Part shown: positions 1 to 7,253 of the stretch, piece by piece
Numbering within the stretch: the stretch's first letter is position 1
How the letters are laid out: every line of letters starts with the position of its first letter
NCBI GenBank assembly: GCA_934278925.1
Contig: CAKQWJ010000028.1
Location: forward strand, 1 to 23,591
Direction of reading: 5' to 3'
Length of the DNA: 23,591 nt
Origin: an uncultured Clostridia bacterium
GTDB taxonomy: Bacteria > Bacillota > Clostridia > Peptostreptococcales > Anaerovoracaceae
Made by a program: the position numbers and the translations under genes
The notes under the pieces: model-generated
What the model saw: the letters and a program-made list of their open reading frames with translations, nothing else
Database searches by the model: none
Told to the model about the DNA's origin: nothing

Positions 1-71
1 AGTAGTGTAGTGACTATTCAAGTATACGGGTAAATCCACGTTGCTACAAATGTGAGGTCACTTCATATTGT

Positions 72-1001
72 CTAAAAATAACTGATCAATGCCGTGCCCG
101 CGACCATGACCGCCAGTCCGATGATTTTGCGCGGGGTCACCGGCTTCTTCGGAATTCCCAGGAATCCGGCAGCGTCAATCACCACGCCGGCGATGGTCTG
201 CCCCAGAATATTGAGGATTGCCGCCAGTCCCGTGCCCATGAGCAGCTGCAGGATGACGTTTCCGCCCACAATGGTAAAAGAACACAGTCCGCCGGTCCAC
301 ATCCACCAATGTCCCTTGATTTTCGGGAGGGTCGGATCGATGATGCTGCCCGGGCCCTTGACCAGCCGAAGGATGAGAATCACTGCCAATGCCCCCAGCA
401 ATCCCCCAATCATGGAGATGATGGTTGCCCGAAAGCTGAGTCTCGCCACGATGCCCAGTCGTCCGTTCACCGCAATCTGCACGGAGCAGGCAACACCCGC
501 GATAAAATCCAAGAATCGGTAGAAGTTGATGCCCTTGGCTTTCTCCTTGCCATCCGATTTGATGTTTCCGGAAACCGCCACCACGCTGGCAAAAACAAGT
601 ACCGCCCCCACCGCTCTCAGGAGCGTCATGGGGATTACCGCGGATTCAAACACGCCGAAGTGATCGATGTACAGTCCGGACACAATCTGTCCCAGCACCA
701 GGAAAACCACGGTCTCCACGCTTCCCAGTTTTGGCAGGCACAGAATGCTGAAGATGACGATGATGTCTCCGCAGATGCCGCCCGTCCAGATCCACCACGG
801 CTCTTTGGCAATTGTCCTCAGTGGGATGTACAGGCTGCCCTGAAGCACCAGCAACACGCAGCCGGTGAGAATCATCGCCAGTATGAATGTCGTACAGCTC
901 GGCAGAAGCGGCGACCGCAGCCGCTGGCTGAGCTTCGTGTTCAGACTTGTCATGATGGGCTGGGCGCAGCCCACCACGATACCCAGAATAAAACCAATCA
1001 T
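72..1001 (-). CDS. DMT-family transporter, two YdcZ/DUF606 repeats
   Basis: Integral membrane protein of 309 aa, almost entirely hydrophobic, with about ten predicted helices. It is a tandem duplication: the segment beginning with a WWIWTGG motif near residue 68 recurs as WWMWTGG near residue 231, each followed by a GQ(I/T)(V/A)(S/A)G..ID motif. This matches the YdcZ/DUF606 branch of the drug/metabolite transporter superfamily, whose members exist as single-repeat pairs or as fused two-repeat proteins. The substrate is unknown. ATG start; an AGAGGA-like site lies upstream and a candidate promoter is at 1039-1067. It is divergent from the folate operon and ends at TAG (72-74). No clear terminator follows within the 71 bases to the window edge. 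There is no evidence that it carries folate or a precursor. Confidence 0.85.
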   Translation of the reverse strand: MIGFILGIVVGCAQPIMTSLNTKLSQRLRSPLLPSCTTFILAMILTGCVLLVLQGSLYIPLRTIAKEPWWIWTGGICGDIIVIFSILCLPKLGSVETVVFLVLGQIVSGLYIDHFGVFESAVIPMTLLRAVGAVLVFASVVAVSGNIKSDGKEKAKGINFYRFLDFIAGVACSVQIAVNGRLGIVARLSFRATIISMIGGLLGALAVILILRLVKGPGSIIDPTLPKIKGHWWMWTGGLCSFTIVGGNVILQLLMGTGLAAILNILGQTIAGVVIDAAGFLGIPKKPVTPRKIIGLAVMVAGTALISYF

Positions 1002-1038
1002 TACCTATAATGTCCTCTCTTATTGTTTCTTCCTTTGA

Positions 1039-1067
1039 AGTCTATCAAGGGGATTTTCACTTTGCAA
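1039..1067 (-). promoter_or_regulatory. Candidate sigma-A promoter for the DMT gene
   Basis: Read on the minus strand: TTGCAA (1062-1067), a 17-base spacer, then TAGACT (1039-1044), four of six matches to TATAAT. It ends 38 bases before the ATG. Found by eye only. Confidence 0.4.
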
Positions 1068-1126
1068 GGATATTTTTCCTCCGGCTTTCAAACCATCACA
1101 TTTTCTCATTTGTTTCCCCGTTTATG

Positions 1127-1155
1127 TTTAAATTCCAATGGTTCTATGATATTAT
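1127..1155 (+). promoter_or_regulatory. Candidate sigma-A promoter of the folate operon
   Basis: TTTAAA (1127-1132), a 17-base spacer and TATTAT (1150-1155) lie in an AT-rich stretch about 90 bases ahead of the folC GTG. It is the best-spaced pair in the 243-base gap between the divergent DMT and folC genes. Confidence 0.4.
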
Positions 1156-1169
1156 TTTAAAGGTTATGG

Positions 1170-1215
1170 TTTTTGAAATGAGCCCTGTTTTTCAAGCGAT
1201 TGGGGGTTTCAAAAA
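1170..1215 (+). promoter_or_regulatory. Hairpin in the folC leader
   Basis: TTTTTGAAA (1170-1178) pairs perfectly with TTTCAAAAA (1207-1215), and an inner CCC/GGG pairing extends the stem. It would fold in the 5' leader of the folate operon, just ahead of the folC ribosome binding site. There is no U-tract right after it on the plus strand, so it is not a classic terminator. I could not match it to the tetrahydrofolate riboswitch consensus. Its function is unknown. Confidence 0.3.
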
Positions 1216-1244
1216 GACAGATATACACAGCGAGGAGTGGAAAA

Positions 1245-2513
1245 GTGAATTACACCGAAGCCAGGGAGTACCTGGAGAACGTGTCCGCGTCCGGGATTAT
1301 CCTGGGCCTGGACTCCATACGAGCGCTCATGAACGAGCTGGATAACCCGCAGGACGATCTTCGAATTGTCCACATTGCGGGCACCAACGGAAAGGGATCC
1401 ATCCTTTCCTACACAAAGAACATCCTCATGGATGCGGGATACCGGGTGGGCTGCTACAGCTCCCCTTCCGTCTTCGGCTATCTGGAACGCTTTCAGATTG
1501 ACGGGGAATGGATGGCAGAGTCTGAATTTCCGGAACTTGTGCAGAAGATAAAGGATGCGGCGGATCGAATGACGGCCAAAGGCCTGAACCATCCCACGGT
1601 TTTCGAACTGGAGACCGCCATCGCCTTTGAATATTTCAAGGAAAGAAAGTGCGACTACGTGATGCTGGAAACCGGCATGGGAGGCGACTTGGACTCCACC
1701 AACGTCATTAAGAGTCCGCTGGTGTGCGCCTTTGCGTCCATCAGCATGGATCACATCGGCATCCTGGGAAACACCCTTCGGGAGATCGCCACCTGCAAGA
1801 GCGGCATCATCAAGCCGGGCGCTGCCGTGGTAACCGGACCTCAGGATCCGGAGGCCATGGAAGTCCTGGAAGCGGCGGCCGAGTCCATGGGCTGCCGTAT
1901 CACCCGCACCGAGGACTGCACCCGAAAGGAACATTCGCCGGAGGGTCAAACCTTCTTATATAAAGGAAGAGAATATTTCATTCACCTCCTGGGTCGGCAT
2001 CAGCTCCGGAATGCGGCGGTAGCCATTGAGATTGCTTCTGCCCTTCAGAAAACCGGTGCCGAAGTCACCGAAGAGAATATTCGAAACGGTCTTGCGGAAA
2101 CCCGCTGGCCGGGACGTCTGGAAATCATCCGGAAGGGTTCCAAGACCTGGATTCTGGACGGCGCTCACAACGCAGCGGCGGCGGGATGCCTGACGGAAAC
2201 GCTCCGGGAATGCTGGCCGGACACGAAGTTCACCGCCGTTACCGGTGTTTTTAGGGACAAGGAGTATTCGAAAATCGCCGAAATTCTCAGCGGTGTGCTG
2301 GACCGTGCGATTTGCATCGATTTGCCGGACGGCAGCCGCAGCCTTCCGAAGGAGGAACTGGCCGCAGTGTACGAGAATGTCGGTGTGAAATCGGACGTAT
2401 CGGATTCTATCGAGACTGCCATAAAAGAAGCGACAAGCGACGCGGTACTGGTGACCGGCTCGCTCTCCCTGCTTCGGTCGGCCAAGGAAGGGATTGAGAA
2501 ATTTTATTTTTAG
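1245..2513 (+). CDS. folC: Folylpolyglutamate synthase / dihydrofolate synthase
   Basis: FolC, 422 aa, joins glutamate to dihydropteroate and then adds further glutamates to folates using ATP. Family motifs appear in order: the P-loop GTNGKGS (about residues 46-52), a SPSVFGYLERFQIDG segment, LETGMGGDLDSTN, SMDHIGILG with CKSGIIKPG, a GRHQLRNA linker, RWPGRLE, and LDGAHN in the C-terminal Mur-ligase-like domain. The GTG at 1245 is chosen as start because GAGGAG (1232-1237) sits seven bases upstream and the protein then begins NYTEAREYL, the usual FolC beginning. The frame is also open to an ATG at 1200, which lacks a good ribosome binding site. First gene of the folate operon; folE follows within 42 bases. 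Confidence 0.95.
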   Translation: MNYTEAREYLENVSASGIILGLDSIRALMNELDNPQDDLRIVHIAGTNGKGSILSYTKNILMDAGYRVGCYSSPSVFGYLERFQIDGEWMAESEFPELVQKIKDAADRMTAKGLNHPTVFELETAIAFEYFKERKCDYVMLETGMGGDLDSTNVIKSPLVCAFASISMDHIGILGNTLREIATCKSGIIKPGAAVVTGPQDPEAMEVLEAAAESMGCRITRTEDCTRKEHSPEGQTFLYKGREYFIHLLGRHQLRNAAVAIEIASALQKTGAEVTEENIRNGLAETRWPGRLEIIRKGSKTWILDGAHNAAAAGCLTETLRECWPDTKFTAVTGVFRDKEYSKIAEILSGVLDRAICIDLPDGSRSLPKEELAAVYENVGVKSDVSDSIETAIKEATSDAVLVTGSLSLLRSAKEGIEKFYF

Positions 2514-2554
2514 GAAATTATTGCAAAACTGTGAATGAAGAGAGGAGCACGGAA

Positions 2555-3112
2555 GTGGATACAGAAAAAATTAAAAAAGCAGTTGTTATGCTACTCGAAG
2601 GAATCGGGGAGGACCCCGATCGGGAGGGGCTGGTGGAGACGCCGGATCGAATTGCGAAGATGTACGAGGAGATCTGCGGCGGAATAACGGTGGATGCCAA
2701 GGAGCATCTGTCGAAGGTTTTCACAGTTGACAGTGATGAGATGGTGGTGGAAAGGGATATTCATTTCTATTCCATGTGCGAGCATCATATGCTGCCGTTC
2801 TTCGGGAAGGTGCACATCGCCTACATTCCGAAGGGCGAGGTTGTGGGGCTTTCCAAGCTGGCCAGAACTGTAGAGGTCTATGCCAGAAGGCTGCAGCTGC
2901 AGGAGCGCATGACGGCGCAGATTGCGGACGCGATTATGGATTGCCTGGAGCCGGCGGGCGTGATGGTGGTGTGCGAGGCGGAGCACCTGTGCATGACCAT
3001 GCGGGGTGTGAAGAAGCCGGGCACGAAGACGGTGAACGTGGTAACCCGAGGCGTGTTCTCCGGGAACGACAGCCTGCAGAACAGTTTTTTCAACCTGCTG
3101 AGCATCCGCTAG
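2555..3112 (+). CDS. folE: GTP cyclohydrolase I (type IA)
   Basis: FolE, 185 aa, converts GTP to 7,8-dihydroneopterin triphosphate and formate, the first step of folate synthesis. Visible motifs: PDREGLVETPDRIAKMY near the N-terminus; the zinc and active-site segment YSMCEHHMLPFFG; GLSKLARTVEVYARRLQ with QERMTAQIADAI; and CEAEHLCMTMRGVKKPG, which supplies the second zinc cysteine. The zinc ligands mark it as the metal-dependent IA type rather than FolE2. The GTG at 2555 is preferred because GAGGAG (2542-2547) is seven bases upstream. The in-frame GTG at 2531 would add eight residues and has no good site. The HD gene starts nine bases after its stop. Confidence 0.95.
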   Translation: MDTEKIKKAVVMLLEGIGEDPDREGLVETPDRIAKMYEEICGGITVDAKEHLSKVFTVDSDEMVVERDIHFYSMCEHHMLPFFGKVHIAYIPKGEVVGLSKLARTVEVYARRLQLQERMTAQIADAIMDCLEPAGVMVVCEAEHLCMTMRGVKKPGTKTVNVVTRGVFSGNDSLQNSFFNLLSIR

Positions 3113-3121
3113 GACGAATCG

Positions 3122-3592
3122 ATGGACGAAAGATATAACAGAATTATACGAAACGAAGAATTCAATCGGCTGCTGGACGAGATTGAGGCGCTGGAGGCGG
3201 ACCGCATCTACTGCCGACACGGGCTGGAACACCTGCTGGACGTGGCGCGGATTTCCTACATTCAGGTGCTGGAAGACGGATTGGATTACGACAAAAGCAT
3301 CCTCTATGCCGCCGCACTCCTCCACGATATCGGACGAGGCGATGAGTACCGAGGTGTCGGTTCCCACGATGAAGCCGGTGCAGTAATTGCGGAAGGAATT
3401 CTTTGGGACTGCGGATATACGGAATCGGAAATTAAGCTGATTCAGGAGGCCATTCGGGAGCACGGAGAAGAAGGTGGCTCGGAACTGAGCGCCCTGCTCC
3501 ACCGTTCGGACAAAGTCTCCCGAATGTGTTTTCGCTGCAAGGCCGCAGATACGTGCAAATGGAAAGTTAAGAACGAAGGGATAGAAAAATGA
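3122..3592 (+). CDS. HD-domain phosphohydrolase in the folate operon
   Basis: Protein of 156 aa with an HD-superfamily metal site: H33 or H37 (RHGLEH), H68-D69 (ALLHDIG), H82 (SHDEAG), H114 (REHGEEG) and D130 (RSDKVSR). After the domain come three cysteines, C136, C139 and C145, in a CFRCK....C arrangement. HD enzymes usually hydrolyse phosphate esters or nucleotides. The substrate cannot be read from the sequence. It sits between folE and folP, and its TGA overlaps the folP ATG in an ATGA, so it is translated with folate genes. Dihydroneopterin triphosphate pyrophosphohydrolase (the NudB/FolQ role) has no other candidate here, so that role is a reasonable inference. A general nucleotide phosphatase is the alternative. 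The ATG start is supported only by a weak AGGA upstream. Confidence 0.85.
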   Translation: MDERYNRIIRNEEFNRLLDEIEALEADRIYCRHGLEHLLDVARISYIQVLEDGLDYDKSILYAAALLHDIGRGDEYRGVGSHDEAGAVIAEGILWDCGYTESEIKLIQEAIREHGEEGGSELSALLHRSDKVSRMCFRCKAADTCKWKVKNEGIEK

Positions 3593-4398
3593 TTATCGGA
3601 AATAAAGAATTTGATCTGGCGAATAAAACTTATGTGATGGGAATCCTCAACGTGACACCGGATTCCTTCTCCGACGGCGGCTGCTGGAACAACTTGGACC
3701 GCGCCCTCGCCCACGCGGAGAAAATGAAAGAGGAAGGTGCCGCCATCATCGACGTGGGCGGCGAGTCCACCCGACCGGGATACACTCAGATCAGCGATGA
3801 AGAGGAAATCGAACGAGTGGTTCCGGTGATTGAGGCACTGAAAAAGGAAATTGACCTTCCGATTTCCATCGATACCTACAAAAGCACCGTGGCAGATGCG
3901 GCGCTTTCCGCCGGTGCCGACCTGGTAAACGATATCTGGGGGTTCCTGTACGACGAGAAGATTGCCGGTGTAACTGCGAAATACGATGCGGCGTGTTGCC
4001 TCTCCCACAACCGAGAGGTTCCGGTATATGAGAATCTGGTGCCGGATGTGATCGGCGACCTGACAAAGAGCGCACAGATTGCGCTGCAGGCCGGCGTTCG
4101 GAAGGATGCCATCATCCTGGATCCGGGTGTGGGTTTTGCAAAGAGCTACGAGGAGAACCTCACCATCCTGAAGCATCTGGATGAGTTCACCCGGCTGGAG
4201 TATCCGATTCTGCTGGGCACCTCCAGAAAATCCGTCATCGGCCTGACGTTGGATCTGCCGAAGGATCAGCGGGAGGAAGGAACGCTGGTGACCACGGTTC
4301 TCGCCGCCCAGACTCACTGCGGTTTCGTCCGGGTACACGACGTGGAGAAGAATGTAAGAGCCATCAAGATGATGGAAGCGATTAACGGGGTAAAATAA
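3589..4398 (+). CDS. folP: Dihydropteroate synthase
   Basis: FolP, 269 aa, condenses 6-hydroxymethyl-dihydropterin pyrophosphate with p-aminobenzoate; it is the sulfonamide target. Family motifs are intact and in order along a TIM barrel: GILNVTPDSFSDGG, DVGGESTRPGY, SIDTYKS, LVNDIWG, ILDPGVGFAKS, GTSRKSVIG and a final VRVHDV. Length is typical. Its ATG overlaps the HD gene stop (ATGA at 3589-3592) and a single base separates its TAA from the folBK ATG, so translational coupling is likely on both sides. No resistance-type insertion near the SRK loop is apparent. Confidence 0.96.
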   Translation: MIIGNKEFDLANKTYVMGILNVTPDSFSDGGCWNNLDRALAHAEKMKEEGAAIIDVGGESTRPGYTQISDEEEIERVVPVIEALKKEIDLPISIDTYKSTVADAALSAGADLVNDIWGFLYDEKIAGVTAKYDAACCLSHNREVPVYENLVPDVIGDLTKSAQIALQAGVRKDAIILDPGVGFAKSYEENLTILKHLDEFTRLEYPILLGTSRKSVIGLTLDLPKDQREEGTLVTTVLAAQTHCGFVRVHDVEKNVRAIKMMEAINGVK

Positions 4399-4399
4399 A

Positions 4400-5206
4400 A
4401 TGCACAGACAAGATACCATTCGAATTGAAGGGCTGGAGATTTTTGCAAATCACGGGGTGCTCCCGGAGGAGAATGTTCTGGGACAGAAATTCCTTGTATC
4501 CTGCGAGATGGAGGTGGACATCCGACCGGCCGGTCTTTCCGACCGCATCGAGGATTCCGTCAACTACGCGGAAGTCTCCCAGCGGATTAAGCAGGTCATG
4601 ACCGAGAATACTTTTAACCTAATCGAAGCCTGCGCCGAGCACGTTGCCAAAGCCGTGCTGGAGATGGATGAACGCATCCGCGGCGTGTGGATTGAAATCA
4701 GCAAACCTTGGGCGCCGGTGGGCCTGCCCCTCCGCACCGTTGCGGTGAGCTGTGAACGCAGACGTCACGATGTGTTCGTCGCACTGGGTTCCAACCTGGG
4801 CGACTCCCGGACGCTGATCGAAGAGGCGGTGGCCAAAATGGATGCTGCGGCCGACATTCAGGTGGAAGCGGTTTCCACCCTGATTGAGACGGAGCCGTAC
4901 GGTGTAACGGATCAGCCGTCCTTCCTGAACGGTGCCGCTCGGATCACCACCCTGCTCACCCCACACGAACTTCTGGATGAACTTCACCGCATCGAGGCGG
5001 AAGCCGGTCGGGAGCGAATCATCCATTGGGGCCCGAGAACCCTAGACCTGGATATCATCTTCTACGATGACCTGGTGATGTCCGACGACGATCTGTGCAT
5101 TCCGCATGTGGACATGCACAACCGCTCCTTTGTCATCGAACCCATGAAGGAGCTGGCTCCGTACAAGATGCATCCGGTGCTGAAGAAGCGGATGGTGGAG
5201 CTGTAA
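4400..5206 (+). CDS. folK: Dihydroneopterin aldolase / HPPK fusion
   Basis: Bifunctional FolB-FolK, 268 aa. Residues 1 to about 122 are dihydroneopterin aldolase (IRIEGLEIFANHGVLPEE, VNYAEVSQ, NLIEACAEHVA and the catalytic-lysine segment EISKPWAPVG). From about residue 124 it is 6-hydroxymethyl-dihydropterin pyrophosphokinase (VALGSNLGDS, ETEPYGVTDQPSFLNG, and HWGPRTLDLDIIFY with the metal-binding DLD). Together they take dihydroneopterin to the pyrophosphorylated pterin used by FolP. This fusion is common in Firmicutes. Last gene of the folate operon; no dihydrofolate reductase or p-aminobenzoate genes are present in the window. Its last 74 bases overlap the 3' end of the convergent PHP gene, so there is no room for an intergenic terminator. 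Confidence 0.95.
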   Translation: MHRQDTIRIEGLEIFANHGVLPEENVLGQKFLVSCEMEVDIRPAGLSDRIEDSVNYAEVSQRIKQVMTENTFNLIEACAEHVAKAVLEMDERIRGVWIEISKPWAPVGLPLRTVAVSCERRRHDVFVALGSNLGDSRTLIEEAVAKMDAAADIQVEAVSTLIETEPYGVTDQPSFLNGAARITTLLTPHELLDELHRIEAEAGRERIIHWGPRTLDLDIIFYDDLVMSDDDLCIPHVDMHNRSFVIEPMKELAPYKMHPVLKKRMVEL

Positions 5207-6083
5207 ACTGAATCCGCTCCATGGTCTCTCCCAGATTTCCGTGGCCGTAGCCCATATGGTGATTCGGCTTATTCTTTCCATGGTAATCCGAACCGCCGGT
5301 GCGAATCAGTCGGTACTTTTCGGAAAGTGCTTCCAGGTACCGGGTGTCCGCCGGGCGGTTTTCTGTGTAGTAAGTCTCTACCCCTTGCAGACCATCCTCT
5401 GTGAACCGGCGAATCATTTTTTCCAGTTCCGGATGACTCAGAAAGCGGTATCGTACCGGGTGGGCCAGTACGGGGATTCCTCCGGCATTCCGGATCAGCT
5501 GTATGCACTCCTTCGCCGGCGCCTTTTCCCGGTTGACGTAGCAAGGTTCTCCCGGATTCAGGAATCGGTCAAAAGCATCCCGGATGGATTTGGCATACCG
5601 GTGCCGAACCAGCCACCGAGCAATGTGGGGCCTGCCCACCGCTTCGTTTTCCCGCGTGCTCAGCTCCTCTTCCGGAATCGAAATTCCCATATCTCTAAAT
5701 TTCCCCAGAATCCGTCGGTTCCGGCGTTGCCGCTCGCCTCGGTAATATTCCAGTCCCAACTGCAGTTCATTATTCTCCGAATCCACATTGTAGCCCAGGA
5801 TGTGAATCTCATGTCCTTGGTAATCCGAGGAAATCTCCACACCGGGAATGATTCGAACGTTTTCAAATTCCCGGGCGGCTTTCTCCAATGCCGGAATTCC
5901 CGCCAGCGTGTCGTGGTCCGTTAAGGCCATAATGTATTCTTGCGGTTCTTCCGAAATCCATCCCTCCGACAGAGCCAGGGCCGTTTCCGACCGGGCAATC
6001 TCAATCAGCTTTTCCGGCGGTGTCGTTCCGTCGGAGGTCGTGGAATGCATGTGCAAATCCACAAATCTTCTATTTACTCCCAT
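5133..6083 (-). CDS. PHP-domain phosphoesterase (RNase AM / nucleoside bisphosphatase type)
   Basis: 316 aa PHP protein of the YciV/TrpH family. Metal motifs: DLHMHSTTSDG (residues 9-19), TDHD (55-58), PGVEISS (E83), HILGY (H94), RPHIAR (H153), LAHP (H208) and GSDYHG (D266, H268). Family members hydrolyse nucleoside 3',5'-bisphosphates such as pAp, or act as 5'-3' exoribonuclease maturing rRNA 5' ends. Either role is possible here. The last 24 or so residues are a Pro/Ser/Ala-rich tail encoded opposite the end of folBK, beyond the conserved domain, and look like read-through past an ancestral stop. ATG at 6083 with a GGGGG site upstream. It is separated from ddl by 96 bases containing a hairpin, so it may have its own promoter. 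Confidence 0.9.
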   Translation of the reverse strand: MGVNRRFVDLHMHSTTSDGTTPPEKLIEIARSETALALSEGWISEEPQEYIMALTDHDTLAGIPALEKAAREFENVRIIPGVEISSDYQGHEIHILGYNVDSENNELQLGLEYYRGERQRRNRRILGKFRDMGISIPEEELSTRENEAVGRPHIARWLVRHRYAKSIRDAFDRFLNPGEPCYVNREKAPAKECIQLIRNAGGIPVLAHPVRYRFLSHPELEKMIRRFTEDGLQGVETYYTENRPADTRYLEALSEKYRLIRTGGSDYHGKNKPNHHMGYGHGNLGETMERIQFTAPPSASSAPDASCTEPAPSWVR

Positions 6084-6129
6084 CTTGCATCCCCCACTTT
6101 ATTCCATGCAAATGTTATACCTATGCAAA

Positions 6130-6178
6130 AGCACGCAGCGCCGCGTCGGACAACTGCGGGTTTGCGTGCTCTTTTTTT
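6130..6178. terminator. Hairpin with T-tract between ddl and the PHP gene
   Basis: AGCACGCA (6130-6137) pairs perfectly with TGCGTGCT (6163-6170). On the plus strand CTTTTTTT follows (6171-6178); on the minus strand only four T follow the stem. The strong T-run faces the plus direction, away from ddl. I read it as an imperfect bidirectional terminator marking the end of the long minus-strand run after ddl, but the minus-strand side is weak and some transcription into the PHP gene is likely. Confidence 0.5.
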
Positions 6179-6179
6179 A

Positions 6180-7253
6180 TTAGTTCCACTGATGCTCTTC
6201 CAAAGCCAGCTGAATCAATTCCTCCAGCAGCTGCGGTGCCGGTTTGCCCATGGCTGCCCAGAGCTGCGGATACATGCTGATATTGGTGAAGCCCGGAAGG
6301 GTGTTGATCTCGTTGAACACGATTCTTCCGTCGTTGCTGTAGAAGAAATCGCAGCGAGACAGCCCTCTGCAGTCCAGAGCTTTGAAAATCTCCACTGCAT
6401 AGTTCCGAACCTGATTCAGTGTTTCCTCCGGAAGGTCGTCGATGACCCGCGTCCGGGATTCCGGATTGTTGTACTTCGCATCGTAATCGTAGAATTCGTC
6501 GGCGGACAGAATCTCGCCCACGCAGGAAGCCTTCGGTTCCTCGTTGCCCAGAAGGGCCACCTCGATTTCTCGGCCGGCAATCATCTCTTCCACCAGAACC
6601 TTGTCATCATAGAGGAACGCATCCTCGATGGCCGGGCGAAGATCCTCTGCCTTCTTCACCTTGTGGGCACCCACAGAGGATCCGGCAGAAGAAGGTTTTA
6701 CGAAAAGCGGGAAGTTTCCGTCATCCACCGCCAGAGCCAGGGCAATCTGTTCCTCCGGATTTTTATCGTATTCGTATTTCTTCAGTACACAATACTTGGC
6801 CATATCCACACCGGTCACCGCCGCCAGCTTCTTGGTCACGGATTTGTCCATGGCATTGGCCGAAGCTCGAACGCCCGGTCCGCAGTACGGAATCTCCGCC
6901 AGCTCGAACAAGCCCTGAATGTCTCCGTCCTCTCCGTGGTCGCCGTGGAGCACCGGAATGATGCAGTCGATCCGGTGAAGTTCTGCGTGGTCGGCTTCGT
7001 CAAAAATCAGGAAGCCGTGGGCTACCGGATCCGCCGGAATCACCGCCTGACGATTGTCCGTTCTTTTTTCCCAATCTTCATTGGCGATTTCTTCATGGGA
7101 AGCCTTTGTCGCGTACCAGCGGCCCGCCTTGGTAATTCCGACCACAAGCACATCGTGGCCGCTCTCCTCCAAAGCAGTCAGCACATTGACCGCCGAGTTT
7201 CTGGACACTTCATGCTCATCGGATTTTCCCCCAAAAATAACTGCTATATTCAT
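6180..7253 (-). CDS. ddl: D-alanine--D-alanine ligase
   Basis: Ddl, 357 aa, makes D-Ala-D-Ala for peptidoglycan in the cytosol with ATP-grasp chemistry. Motifs: VIFGGKSDEHEVSRNSA at the N-terminus, LHGDHGEDGDIQG, FVKPSSAGSSVGAHKV, VEEMIAGREIEVALLG, the omega-loop tyrosine in YDYDAKYNN, RCDFFY and NEINTLPGFTNISMYP. The EH in the N-terminal motif and the omega-loop Tyr indicate D-Ala specificity, not the D-Ser or D-Lac ligases of vancomycin resistance. The ATG overlaps the TGA of the DUF1385-prmC fusion (ATGA at 7250-7253), so the two are translationally coupled. It is the last gene of the long minus-strand run; a hairpin begins right behind its stop. Confidence 0.96.
   Translation of the reverse strand: MNIAVIFGGKSDEHEVSRNSAVNVLTALEESGHDVLVVGITKAGRWYATKASHEEIANEDWEKRTDNRQAVIPADPVAHGFLIFDEADHAELHRIDCIIPVLHGDHGEDGDIQGLFELAEIPYCGPGVRASANAMDKSVTKKLAAVTGVDMAKYCVLKKYEYDKNPEEQIALALAVDDGNFPLFVKPSSAGSSVGAHKVKKAEDLRPAIEDAFLYDDKVLVEEMIAGREIEVALLGNEEPKASCVGEILSADEFYDYDAKYNNPESRTRVIDDLPEETLNQVRNYAVEIFKALDCRGLSRCDFFYSNDGRIVFNEINTLPGFTNISMYPQLWAAMGKPAPQLLEELIQLALEEHQWN

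Noticed and set aside
1..71. Inverted repeat AGTGAC (9-14) / GTCACT (57-62) as terminator of the DMT gene
   Set aside because: Only six base pairs around a 42-base loop and no T-run; not convincing.
1002..1244. Tetrahydrofolate riboswitch ahead of folC
   Set aside because: I looked for the conserved motifs in the leader and could not see them; only an unrelated hairpin is present.
3522..3592. Frameshift or truncation of the HD protein
   Set aside because: The HD residues are complete and the stop overlaps folP in the usual ATGA coupling, so the short length is genuine.
6180..7253. Vancomycin-resistance type ligase (D-Ala-D-Ser or D-Ala-D-Lac)
   Set aside because: The EH in the N-terminal motif and the omega-loop tyrosine are those of ordinary Ddl, and no vanT, vanXY or vanH genes are nearby.
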